Source: a virus. From it: a stretch of DNA of 33,938 nucleotides. The stretch lies in IMG/VR virus record IMGVR_UViG_3300030389_003544, positions 1-33,938 of that record, one strand, 5' to 3'. Position numbers and translations under genes: made by a program. Below are positions 22,601-31,614 of this stretch, one piece after another; the first letter of the stretch is position 1; each line of letters opens with the position of its first letter. Below the pieces are notes generated by a model that was not told where the DNA came from, made no database searches, and saw only the letters and a program-made list of their open reading frames with translations.

Positions 22601-25600
22601 AGCACCTGATTTAAAAGAGTTAAGAGATGCAGATCCTTGTGAATAAACAACACTAATATTAGAACCAACTTTAACCCATCCGTTATAATTAGTACCCCAT
22701 TGAGTAACTGCTCCATTTAAACCCTGGCTATTTTCAACACATGTCCATTTTACTTTTAACTTTGTACTTCCACTAACTGTTACAGTTAAACTGTCTAAAT
22801 CTTCGTTATTAGCGTCCTCTATACTGAAAGAGTTTACACTTGCCCCACCTTCAAAACCGCCATTTTCAAATTTAGTTATAATTTCCTGCCTAACCTGATT
22901 TATTGTAGTCAATCCAGTAAGGTTAACATTCATTGAAAATTTACCAGACCTAAAAAACATCTGTTGACCACCAAGAGTAGAAGCTCTTCTTTTTAGACCC
23001 CAACCTAAAAATATAGATATAAATTGAGACTGCTCATCATCAAGATTAATCCCGTCTAGGTCTATAAAAAGACTAACCCTACACTTAGCATTACCACTAG
23101 TACCCCAGCTAGCTACTGAAATGTCTCCCTCATTAATAGTTTGAGCTATAGGATGAGAAGCAGCAGCTGAGCTTGGACTATTACCACTACCTAAAGTAGA
23201 GGTGGTAACTTGATTGGTATTATTGTTTTTAGCAAATACATTAACATCTGTAATAAACGTATTAATAACAGGGTTGTCTTCAGTTGAAAACTCACTCTTA
23301 ACCACCATAGGTGTATTGTCAAAACCTTCAACCACGTTACCATAAGCAATTCTATTGTTAGATAACATTGTTTGTGCTTTAGCGAGCTTAGGAACAGAGT
23401 CAAATAGCTTGTTAGAATCAGCTCTATCTACAAAAGGATAAACACCATTATTCTTAAACTTAATTATAGACTTAGGTACGTCAAAGTAAAAAGCAGGATC
23501 TGATATAACAGTATTCTTAATCTTCTTTAAATAACTAGTAAAATTATTTTGAACAGTGTCCACTAAAACAAACTCACCATCATTTCCTGTTCTAGCTACT
23601 ATCTCTATTTTTTCAACATCAGATATAGTATCAAAATATTCTACATTAATAATGTTTTTAACATCTTGATAGTCAGTATATTTTAAAGGACTGTTTCTTA
23701 AAAATGTAGTATCTGGGTTTATATCAGATATACCACTGTATGATGTGTTTTCATTATCATAGTGTATGTACCTATATTTAAACTGAAATAAATTATCTAA
23801 TATGTTATTTTTACCAGAAGAATCAAAAGACAATTCAGTCTGAGGTCTTAACTCAGGTTGGTGTTTAATAACATCTAAATATTTTACTTTGTCGTCATAT
23901 TTACCAAAGCTAATTAAAGGTGAGTAAGCGTCATCAGGATCTGCATTCATTAAAATACCTGAAGCTACAGCACCAGACTCAAAAGGACAGTTAGTTAGTA
24001 AACCTCCTATACTTGTTTCTATACCGTTTAATAATATATTTAAAGGTTTTGCAGCTTCTGCTGTAAAGTTAGGTGGAGACTCAACTGTTATTGTAGTTGA
24101 AACTATATTTGTAACCTTAAAGAATCTAGGGAAATTGTCGTTATCCATAATCCCAATAAACTCTCCTGGAGCTAAAATATTGTCACTAAGTATTGACTGA
24201 CTAGCAGTAATTGTGTTACTACCACTAGTAACATTAAAGGTAAATCCAGTTTCAGGGTCATTTGATATTCTTCTAATAATACCAATAACTTCAGACCAAC
24301 CATTAAATTGAATTTGATCGTTGTCACCAATCTGTGAAAACACGTTGTCACCGACTTTAAATGACCTAACCTTTTCATCTTCAAAAGATAAAAATGCTGA
24401 ATTATTAAATCCACCAGGGAAGAATACATCTTCAACCTTAAGAGAGTTTTCAATATTTTCCTCGTTCTTTTTACCTAACTCAACGTTAATTTTTCTAGGT
24501 CTGTTGAGGTTATCTGTAAAGTATAAAATATCATCAATCTTACTAACACCTGTAATTAAGTTAGACTTACTAAAGTTAAGAACAGTTTCTGCCTCACCAT
24601 TATAACCTAATCTACCATCTTGGTATACAGTTTTAATTCTATCTAGTGCTAAGTCATACTCTAGTATACAATCAAAATTATTCACAGAGGTGTCATGAAT
24701 AAAGTAATATATCCTACTTAAAGGTTTGTCTTCGTAAGATCCAATACAGATAAAGTCTTCACTAGCTAAACTAACAGACCTATTTGTATTTAATATTGAG
24801 TTATAAATGTATCTTCTAACACCCCTTGTTATAGTAGGACTCTCATCTGTAGATTTGTTTACTATAATATCAGAATCTGAAGATGGCATCGTTGATGGCA
24901 CATCTAAGCTATAATTATTATAGTTATCAGAAGATGCTGCCCTAACAAATCCTTCTACAGTACCTGACTGCTGTGGTTGTGGTATACTGAGAGATCGAAC
25001 AACATAATTAGTTACTGTACCTGAAATGTTTAATGAGTCATCTTCTACGTGGTGACCAGCACCAAGGCTAGTTCGATCTGCCCAACCTTTTGTAGCAATA
25101 TCTCCCGAAAATTGTAACCCAACAATATCAAATAATTTATAACTTGAATTATTTAGACTAGTTGTCTCTGCAGTATCAAGATTATTGTCTATCACTATTG
25201 CTGATTTAATTTCCCATCCGTCTCTATTTTCGGGGTCTTGAACATGAACACTAAATCCAAAATTACCTAACGCTGAATCCTCCCAACTAACATCATTATT
25301 GTCACTTAGAACTGATACTGCATAATCAGTGTAATCCACATTATGAAAGTCGACAATTATTGGTATATCTTCCCCTCCAAAAGGAACAGTATAACTATAA
25401 GAACCAGGATTCAAAAGGTATCCAGTCTCAGAATCATAGCTACCTCCAGTTGCTTGAAGATCTCTATAATAATCTTGAGTAGTACCTGTAACACCATTAT
25501 CTTGAAGATACTTCGCCTTAATAGCATTTTTTACAATTTTTAAAAATGGAGGTCCATCATATCCTACGGTACCATCCCAAAAATCAAAAGTACCTTGAAG

Positions 25601-28600
25601 TCGCCTTCTATTTTCTGTTTTCAGATGATTCTTGTCACAGTAAGCCCCAAAATTATGTCTTTCACCTGGAAAAACATCTTCGTTTGTTAAAAAAAGATGC
25701 CACCTATATTTATCCTCATCAAATCCTAAATTAGTTATTGAGCTGCTCCAGATAGAATTATTTCCAGATATTACAGGGGTTACTCTGTCTATCTCTATTT
25801 CAAAGAAATTACCTTCTTGTGCTGGGTCGGTGTTACCCGCACTATCAATTTGATTTTGAATGTAATTTGTAAAATCATTTAAAGCAGTTAAATCATCATC
25901 AAGGTTAGCTTGGTTATTTTGAAAAGCAAGTGTTACACCATCAATATAACTTTCATCTATAGTGCTTGTTAATAACAACTCTGTTATAGTAGAATTTATA
26001 GATTCTTGAAGTAAAGCAGAGGAAGTAGTAAATTCAGTCAATAAAGCTTCATACTGTTGTATTTGATCAGTAATAACACTAAGACCAGAAGATAAATCTT
26101 CTATAACAGTTTCTGCAGTCTCATCTACAGCCTCAACATCTTCTTGAAGGCTAGAGAAAGAATTTTGAAGATCTTCCAAAAGAGCTTGTGTTAAGCCTGA
26201 AACACTTTCAGCATAAGCTATAGACATACTCTCTATAACAAATAAAGGACCTTCAGTATTTAAAGCTTCATCTGATAAAGCTCCTTCGGTCTGTATTAAA
26301 ACTATTACGCCAACTATATCCTCAGGTGAAAAATCAGATGGAGGTTCAAGAACATAAACACCAGGTTCTGATATTGTAGGAAAATAAAAGTAAGGTGATG
26401 CATTTTGTCTTGCCACTCTAACAGTAAAAGGATGAACACAAAAAGGTACGTTAATAGTTAATCTAAGATTTTGTACCTGTGAAGAAGGTATATTAATGTC
26501 ATTATTTATTGGAAAGTGAGCAGATTTAAAGGCACCATTGTAAACTGAGCCATTATCTGCAGTTTGAGAAAACTTTATAGAACCATCAGACTGAGAGAAA
26601 AAATTACCTTGTGGTTGACTAAAACCAATATTAGTGTTAAGAGTTGGGTCTGAAACAAGTTCTAATGAAGTTATAGTAACTTGATTGCTAAATTCATCTA
26701 TTGTTTGTTGCAAACCATCATTAGCAGTATTAGCTGCATCTAATAAATCTTGTAAGGCATCTAGGTCTTCAGAAAGTTGCGAAGCTTCAAGAGCAGAAAC
26801 AGCAGCAGCATCTTCAGCAGCAGCTTGAGCAGCTTCAGCAGCAGTAACATTAGCAATTGCTTCTGAATTTATATCAGCTATCTCTTCAGCTTGAGTGACT
26901 TGTAAATCAGATATTTCAGCTTCGTGAGTGGCTTGTAAATCAGCTATCGCTGCATCGTGAGTCTCTTGTAAACTACCTATCGCTGCATTGTGAATCGATT
27001 GCAACTCCTCTATCGCTTCAGTATTAGACTCGCTTATCTGATCTATCTCTGCAGTGTGAGTGTTTTGTAAATTAGATATTGCAGCTTCGTGAGTGGCTTG
27101 CAAATCAGATATTTCAGCTTCGTGAGTGGCTTGTAAATCAGATATTGCAGCTTCGTGATTGGCTTCAGCAGCATCAGTTAAAGCTTGAAGAGCATCTAAA
27201 TCTTCTTGAGTAATACCGTCTTCTGGAATTACTGAAGCAACACCATCTTGATAAGCAGCATCATTATCTGTAGTAATATCTACCGAATGAACACCATTAA
27301 AAAAAGATGTATTTATATTAAGTTGTAACTGAGCAGCTGCAAGGGTAGCAGTAGCTTCATTTACTGCTATAGTAGCGTTATCTACTGCGTTTTGAAAAGC
27401 AGCAGTAGGACCACCACCATCTGGAAATTGTTCAATAATCCCATCCAGGTTTGTCTGAGCATCATCTAAATCTTGCTGAGCAGCATCTAAAGCTTCTTGT
27501 GCAGCATTAACAGCATCTTGTGCAGCATCCTTATTAGAAGTGGCATTATTAAGTGCAGTCTGATAATCAATTTCACCTATCTGTCCTGCTAAAGCTGTAT
27601 TATATAAGGTTTGTAATTCATTATATTCACCTGCAGCAATATTTTGAGCAGTAAGAACAGCAGCGTCTATATCCGCCTGACTTATTCCATCTTCTGGAGT
27701 TACTGAAGCAACACCATTGTCAAAGGCAGTATCAATAAGAGCTTGGTTATCTACAGTAATATCTACTGAAGCAGCACCTTCTGCAAAGGCAGCATCAAGA
27801 TCAGCCTGAGTTGCTGCAGATTGAGCATCAGTTACTTGAGATTCAAGATCGAGAATTGTTAAGTTATAACTATCTGCTTGAGCATTAAGAGCACTAGAAA
27901 TTAAAGTAGCAAGACTCTCTAAAGTAGGATTTTCACTTAAATAATCAGACGCATCAAACAACGCACTACCTACGTTAGCCACATAACTATCATAATTCAA
28001 TTGAACAGTATTTATGCTATCCTGAAGTTCAGAGAGCTGACTGTTTAGATTACTGTTTGCATCTTGAAGATTAGTTGCAGCTTGAATTAAACTTATCTCT
28101 GTATCGTTTTCGCTAATAATTATATTCGATAACTCATCCAACTCAGCTTTTAATTCTTGATTTTCTGCTGTTAAAGCATCTATTGTAGCTTGAAGATTAG
28201 GATCGGTAACAGTGGTTGTAGTTACGTTAACTAAATCTGCAGCTATTAAATTAAGTGAATGACTAATAGCATCTATACTTCCAGCATAAAGATTAATAAG
28301 TACATCTGGTTTTGGATCTGACGTTTCTAATATAAAGTTTGTTATAACATTTTTAAGCTGTCTTTGAGAGTCAAGAAGAGTTTTATTTTCACGTTGAAGT
28401 ATGTCTACAGTAATATTTGCTTTATCTAACTCGATTTGAACTTGAGCTAAATTTGAATTAGCTACATCTAATTGTTGCTCTAATCTACGTATTTCAGAAG
28501 TGTACTGGGATGTTATTGAGGCTATCTGTGCTGTCAATATTTCTATTTGAGCATTAGCGTTTTCTAACTCTAACTGCAACTGTTGATAATCAGCGTTAAC

Positions 28601-30406
28601 TGAAGATAAATCAGTTACTCCAATAGATCTATTAATAAGACTTATTGAAGTACCACTGTACCAAGATGGTAAAGTAGTAACTGGATTTCCAGCTGCTAGA
28701 TCGTTTCTTAACTCAGTTTCACTTGACGCAAAGGCTAATTTAAACCTTGTCAAACTTGGTGAAGCTAATCTAATAGTTAGACTATCTACTTGTTCGTTTT
28801 CTAAAAATAATCTAACATTTGTTAAGGTAAGAGTGTCAGAAGACGTAAAATCTTCATCAAACTGCAGAAATATAACAGAAGAATTGTTAGGATCATTTAT
28901 AGGTATACTATGAGTTCCATCAGTACTTATTGCACCAAAGGAATCATTACCTATATTAACAGTAAAACTATTACCAGATGGTAATCCTGACACAGTTAAA
29001 TCTAACTTAAAGTTTTTACCCTCTATTATATTTGATTTAAGAGTATAAGTGTTTAAAGCTTTTACCTCTTCACCACTAAATGTTAAAGTACCTTCACTAA
29101 TACTAAAACCATCACCCTCTATTACTTCTTCACTATTGAAATAAAACTCTAACTGAGAGTATGAAATAGCGTCTGGGTTGTTTCTACCTAAAGTAGAAGA
29201 TTTACCACCAAGACGTGTAGTTTTAACAAAGTTGGTTGTAATACTTGATAATTCAGTAGTACTCCCATTACTACCTTCTATGAAGACTTCTCCAAATTTA
29301 TCATCAGATATAGCATCGTGAAAAAACTGAGATATACTATCTTGAGATGGTCCAAACTCAAACTCACCACCAGTGTCAAATTTACCAGTTGAATCAGTTA
29401 GGTTTAAAAATTCTGTTACAACATAATCATTAATAGACGTGCCATCTCCAGCAGTTTGATCATAAGTATATATATTAACACCACCAGTTGTAACTTCACC
29501 CGTATTGGGGTTAGTAATCTGAGGATCACCAGGATAAGTTTCTGATTGATCCCCCTCAATAACTACATCTATTATTCCACCTCCTACGGTAGTTACTCCA
29601 GGTCCAGGACCAAATACGGTTCCCTCATCATCTACATTGGTATTATTGTTGGATTGCGAAAATCCAATAAAGCTAGTAATTATAGTATTGTCTCCAACGA
29701 AATAATTTTCATTAAGATCAGAATAATCTTCATCTACAAAATATGCTCCTTGACCATAACTTAAGTTATAAGGATAATTTAATCCAGATCTTATAACTAT
29801 ATTGAATACACCGCCAGGTTGATTAGATGTAAAAGTTACTGCAAATTCATTTGAGCCATCAAATAAATCACCAGGTAAAAAATCTACTGAAGCACTTATA
29901 TTTAAACTAAGACCTGTATTGTGATCTATTACGTTAAAAGAAGAAAGAGGTCCTCCTGGTCCGAATAAATCATAAAGTGTGTTTGAAGTAGATGTTAATT
30001 GATTATTACCATACCAAGCAGTGTAAGAAGTATTAATATAAGTAGGATCAGAATCACTAGAGCTAGTGTAACCTAATGTAAAACTAGATGGATAATCTAT
30101 TGATTCTACTCCTGAAAAAATTATAGTTTGAGATAGGTTTACAAGATCAGGTTGAACATCTTCTATATTAACGTTTGTACCATTAACACCTATACCTGAC
30201 TCTACGTTTACATACTGATTATTTTCAGTAATAAAATTATAAGGCACTAAAGTGTTACCCTCTATGTTTTCAACAGATCCTGCTGTAGAATCTGATGATG
30301 AAACACTTCTTATGTTTAAGGCATCTCTGTAGTCACCTTGCTTAATCAGGCGAGGATCAGAATCTTTATCCATCCCACCTGTAAAAACTTTTTTATCTTG
30401 TGCCAT
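19628..30406 (-). CDS. Giant tail nozzle/muzzle-type protein with large fibre-like insertion (3592 aa)
   Basis: N-terminus FTGGMDKDSDPRLIKQGDYR..ALNIR then ENIEGNTLVP (to about residue 56) is typical of crAss-like nozzle/stabilisation (gp12-type) tail proteins. Their expected continuation appears only at about 1882: FICIGSYEDKPLSRIYYF, LITGVSKIDDILYFTDN, KYRYIHYDNE, PPKWATHYQMLYAG, YGCSLNPESVV, and a C-terminus with EGERMKGSYM and NADVDKSELSNK. Between them lie beta-rich modules (about 60-600 and 1239-1399), coiled coils (about 600-690, 735-815, 1400-1530), Ala-rich repeats and nine 11-residue repeats (about 1082-1180). The insertion probably forms a fibre or adhesin at the tail tip. The gene starts 6 nt after the ring gene stop. 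Motif matches are from memory. Confidence 0.85.
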   Translation of the reverse strand: MAQDKKVFTGGMDKDSDPRLIKQGDYRDALNIRSVSSSDSTAGSVENIEGNTLVPYNFITENNQYVNVESGIGVNGTNVNIEDVQPDLVNLSQTIIFSGVESIDYPSSFTLGYTSSSDSDPTYINTSYTAWYGNNQLTSTSNTLYDLFGPGGPLSSFNVIDHNTGLSLNISASVDFLPGDLFDGSNEFAVTFTSNQPGGVFNIVIRSGLNYPYNLSYGQGAYFVDEDYSDLNENYFVGDNTIITSFIGFSQSNNNTNVDDEGTVFGPGPGVTTVGGGIIDVVIEGDQSETYPGDPQITNPNTGEVTTGGVNIYTYDQTAGDGTSINDYVVTEFLNLTDSTGKFDTGGEFEFGPSQDSISQFFHDAISDDKFGEVFIEGSNGSTTELSSITTNFVKTTRLGGKSSTLGRNNPDAISYSQLEFYFNSEEVIEGDGFSISEGTLTFSGEEVKALNTYTLKSNIIEGKNFKLDLTVSGLPSGNSFTVNIGNDSFGAISTDGTHSIPINDPNNSSVIFLQFDEDFTSSDTLTLTNVRLFLENEQVDSLTIRLASPSLTRFKLAFASSETELRNDLAAGNPVTTLPSWYSGTSISLINRSIGVTDLSSVNADYQQLQLELENANAQIEILTAQIASITSQYTSEIRRLEQQLDVANSNLAQVQIELDKANITVDILQRENKTLLDSQRQLKNVITNFILETSDPKPDVLINLYAGSIDAISHSLNLIAADLVNVTTTTVTDPNLQATIDALTAENQELKAELDELSNIIISENDTEISLIQAATNLQDANSNLNSQLSELQDSINTVQLNYDSYVANVGSALFDASDYLSENPTLESLATLISSALNAQADSYNLTILDLESQVTDAQSAATQADLDAAFAEGAASVDITVDNQALIDTAFDNGVASVTPEDGISQADIDAAVLTAQNIAAGEYNELQTLYNTALAGQIGEIDYQTALNNATSNKDAAQDAVNAAQEALDAAQQDLDDAQTNLDGIIEQFPDGGGPTAAFQNAVDNATIAVNEATATLAAAQLQLNINTSFFNGVHSVDITTDNDAAYQDGVASVIPEDGITQEDLDALQALTDAAEANHEAAISDLQATHEAEISDLQATHEAAISNLQNTHTAEIDQISESNTEAIEELQSIHNAAIGSLQETHDAAIADLQATHEAEISDLQVTQAEEIADINSEAIANVTAAEAAQAAAEDAAAVSALEASQLSEDLDALQDLLDAANTANDGLQQTIDEFSNQVTITSLELVSDPTLNTNIGFSQPQGNFFSQSDGSIKFSQTADNGSVYNGAFKSAHFPINNDINIPSSQVQNLRLTINVPFCVHPFTVRVARQNASPYFYFPTISEPGVYVLEPPSDFSPEDIVGVIVLIQTEGALSDEALNTEGPLFVIESMSIAYAESVSGLTQALLEDLQNSFSSLQEDVEAVDETAETVIEDLSSGLSVITDQIQQYEALLTEFTTSSALLQESINSTITELLLTSTIDESYIDGVTLAFQNNQANLDDDLTALNDFTNYIQNQIDSAGNTDPAQEGNFFEIEIDRVTPVISGNNSIWSSSITNLGFDEDKYRWHLFLTNEDVFPGERHNFGAYCDKNHLKTENRRRLQGTFDFWDGTVGYDGPPFLKIVKNAIKAKYLQDNGVTGTTQDYYRDLQATGGSYDSETGYLLNPGSYSYTVPFGGEDIPIIVDFHNVDYTDYAVSVLSDNNDVSWEDSALGNFGFSVHVQDPENRDGWEIKSAIVIDNNLDTAETTSLNNSSYKLFDIVGLQFSGDIATKGWADRTSLGAGHHVEDDSLNISGTVTNYVVRSLSIPQPQQSGTVEGFVRAASSDNYNNYSLDVPSTMPSSDSDIIVNKSTDESPTITRGVRRYIYNSILNTNRSVSLASEDFICIGSYEDKPLSRIYYFIHDTSVNNFDCILEYDLALDRIKTVYQDGRLGYNGEAETVLNFSKSNLITGVSKIDDILYFTDNLNRPRKINVELGKKNEENIENSLKVEDVFFPGGFNNSAFLSFEDEKVRSFKVGDNVFSQIGDNDQIQFNGWSEVIGIIRRISNDPETGFTFNVTSGSNTITASQSILSDNILAPGEFIGIMDNDNFPRFFKVTNIVSTTITVESPPNFTAEAAKPLNILLNGIETSIGGLLTNCPFESGAVASGILMNADPDDAYSPLISFGKYDDKVKYLDVIKHQPELRPQTELSFDSSGKNNILDNLFQFKYRYIHYDNENTSYSGISDINPDTTFLRNSPLKYTDYQDVKNIINVEYFDTISDVEKIEIVARTGNDGEFVLVDTVQNNFTSYLKKIKNTVISDPAFYFDVPKSIIKFKNNGVYPFVDRADSNKLFDSVPKLAKAQTMLSNNRIAYGNVVEGFDNTPMVVKSEFSTEDNPVINTFITDVNVFAKNNNTNQVTTSTLGSGNSPSSAAASHPIAQTINEGDISVASWGTSGNAKCRVSLFIDLDGINLDDEQSQFISIFLGWGLKRRASTLGGQQMFFRSGKFSMNVNLTGLTTINQVRQEIITKFENGGFEGGASVNSFSIEDANNEDLDSLTVTVSGSTKLKVKWTCVENSQGLNGAVTQWGTNYNGWVKVGSNISVVYSQGSASLNSFKSGAFHDFGIAYFDETNRCSFVNVAPDFGSNIELKEGFGEPSVNVNLNGTRCYNPFITESGALSGQSSDVTFNIYNKPPKWATHYQMLYAGNTSVGEFIQVTIAKTAAGDNNDTQMYLGLESLKAEDVGYINSSGALVDFDVVKGDRIRFISCEKDNERQLFTQYLDFEITGFDLHDVDNPISASEDGDGFYLRIANPADSGDDVELESGDSVSISHTGFSLSTSGYNKLIAEIYRPRLNQEEENLVYYEIGNKIEIGNPGEINRYHGGQLNQVPEYFYDKDVNTEVSLTPATVVLEGGDIYLKSRSMYTTTGGANSHTFACEDYFLNDFHRTDHYDKGRINVVNNNSKERRLKASVFFSEPYVSTGAINGLSNFNLANIPYFDYNKDFGSIQYLTNKNNDLIIFHESKVGRVLVGKDILNTASGEGLVSLSNKIIGDYALVYSGQYGCSLNPESVVKQGNVFYFTDIQRGSVLRLSNDGITVISDNGMKDYFRDLGEMFLKYNPEYNNDLEFTPSIVGGYDPKYNEYVVTFPSIISNTDSGYTAETYVWSDSIATWDDITTKPEDAFDDKVVIFNPVTVAFSEESNRWTSFYSYIPEYYCKVNRQFVTFKQGRLYRHNDSDKYSRSTQSYNKFYGNNNLSYIDFVFNAEPSSIKTYNALALESDTKFITGLFSNMGQHYGGYDEVITTNIAFKKVRGKCSSDSVSSAFEIKGLDTKFYEDVSPGDLIKVIGNSSEEQHIVSKVISNTLIEVEEEVALDLDNNTMLVIDYKTKEGIQYADIPFCTSDIESREDNLNFGDGSDIQGVGVVSGLDDDGENLSILTKLTSADINKQIPPSDMVNGARYVVTYIAEGEEDLIGASDSSYESDESSIGNIIIHNGVSSATGSRVMSADLRLYIKKLDGTTEFLGYPYSITSGTFNENNATKILIAGSYSYDPSYSGGFLFMTKTGSIEGERMKGSYMRTILATNTNQSKKKFNLYAANADVDKSELSNK
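26867..27163 (-). repeat. Nine tandem 33-bp repeats encoding hendecad coiled coil
   Basis: Within the giant tail gene, nine consecutive 11-residue units occur, such as ATHEAEISDLQ, ATHEAAISNLQ, SIHNAAIGSLQ and ETHDAAIADLQ. Position 3 is usually His, and 7 and 10 are Ile and Leu. Some copies are almost identical at DNA level, suggesting recent duplication. Hendecads form right-handed or straight coiled coils, suited to a rod in a fibre. Confidence 0.85.
27190..27790 (-). repeat. Two copies of an SVDI-ASV-PEDGI(S/T)Q module
   Basis: Two segments of the giant tail protein share the same order of motifs: ASVDITVDN..., DNGVASVTPEDGISQADIDA (about 27660-27790) and HSVDITTDN..., DGVASVIPEDGITQEDLDA (about 27190-27300). 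They flank an Ala/Gln-rich helical stretch. Similar PEDG(I/V)xQ.D.DA modules occur in other phage and surface fibres. An internal duplication is the simplest explanation. Confidence 0.75.
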
Positions 30407-30412
30407 TGTAAA

Positions 30413-31612
30413 TTATATCTTAGGAGATTGCTTAAACGCTTTTCTAGAAATCTGCATAGCAGCCTCTTTATTAAAGTTCATCATTCTAGCTCTAGCTAAT
30501 CTTTTCTCGTTGTAATATGCTCTCTTAGCCATTTGTTTTTCGTTAGCAGGAACACCACGTTTTCTTTGAATGTATTTATAATACATGTAGCAACGTAGAG
30601 CCTCCTCACAAAATTTGTGAACTCTAGGGCCTTCTCCTTTAACGCCTTTTTGAATTAATTTAATTGAGTTTTGTAAAACCTTAATACCTGTAGTAGTTTC
30701 CCCATCAGAGTCTACATCTTGATTTGTATTAATTGAAAAAGTTGAATTTTCAATAGAAAGAGGATTTACAGTTATATCTTTATATGTTAAAGTAACTATG
30801 TTTGAACCTGTATTTTGAGACGCTTTTATTTTAGTGTCTAAAGGAAGTTTATTAGTTGCTCCAAAGCTAGGATAACCTTCATTTATTACAGTAGAGAATT
30901 TTTCTGCTACAACAGAATGGCTGTCATTTTCTTCAATTTGAATAAAACTAGAATTTAACGCAGCATTAGTTGTAAAAGTAAATTCATGAGTAGTAGTAGA
31001 AAAATCAGATTTTGGTATTCTTAATTTAGCTCCAGAAATAATTGCACCAGAGTCATTAGTTGAAGCTTTATTAAAGTTAAGTTGAATAACATGATCTCTT
31101 GGCTGAACGGATCCTATACCATCAGAGATGTATTCCATAAATACTATTTTACCAGAAACGTTTGAAGAAAAGTTTATAGTATTATCATTTCTGTTTAATC
31201 TATAATAACCTAAGGCATTTTGACCACCTCCTACACCATACTTTCTACCAATATCAGTATGAAAATAAGGATTGTTTTCATCGTAAAGGTCTGTGTTTAT
31301 CTGTGAATCTACGCCAGAGTCTAAAGATAAATTAGATTTATAACCTAAAGAAACAAACTCATCATCACTGTTTTTATAACCTATTCTTAATAGTTTAACA
31401 AAGTCAGAAGGAAGATCAACATTTAATCCAGAACCTACAGTTTTTGTTAATGTTTTAACTTCTTGTTCTGCATCAAATTTTAACTCTCTAAGCCCTTGAA
31501 GTGCTAATAATCTTAACTGATAAATTTCTGCGTCTTTATCATAAGACGTGTCATCCATCATTAACTGAAAGTCATTTACGACCTCATCTATACTTGTATA
31601 ATCTATTGCCAT
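30413..31612 (-). CDS. Tail ring protein, gp11/tail-tubular-A-like (399 aa)
   Basis: N-terminal SIDEVVNDFQLMMDDTSYDK (about residues 7-26), then EIYQLRLLALQGLRELKFD and LPSDFVKLLRIGYKN (about 58-75), and a C-terminal helix-rich EEALRCYMYYKYIQRKRGVP / AKRAYYNEKRLARARMM (about 336-380). This layout (helical N-terminus, LP.D...L..IG strand, Tyr/Arg-rich C-terminal helices) matches adaptor or ring proteins between portal and nozzle in crAss-like podoviruses. The middle (about 160-310) is a beta-rich insertion. It starts 2 nt after the other ring gene and ends 6 nt before the nozzle gene. Confidence 0.75.
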   Translation of the reverse strand: MAIDYTSIDEVVNDFQLMMDDTSYDKDAEIYQLRLLALQGLRELKFDAEQEVKTLTKTVGSGLNVDLPSDFVKLLRIGYKNSDDEFVSLGYKSNLSLDSGVDSQINTDLYDENNPYFHTDIGRKYGVGGGQNALGYYRLNRNDNTINFSSNVSGKIVFMEYISDGIGSVQPRDHVIQLNFNKASTNDSGAIISGAKLRIPKSDFSTTTHEFTFTTNAALNSSFIQIEENDSHSVVAEKFSTVINEGYPSFGATNKLPLDTKIKASQNTGSNIVTLTYKDITVNPLSIENSTFSINTNQDVDSDGETTTGIKVLQNSIKLIQKGVKGEGPRVHKFCEEALRCYMYYKYIQRKRGVPANEKQMAKRAYYNEKRLARARMMNFNKEAAMQISRKAFKQSPKI

Positions 31613-31614
31613 AA

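Noticed and set aside
26867-27163. 33-bp tandem repeats resembling a CRISPR array
   Set aside because: The repeats are contiguous with no spacers, stay in frame, and encode an 11-residue protein repeat inside a giant tail gene.
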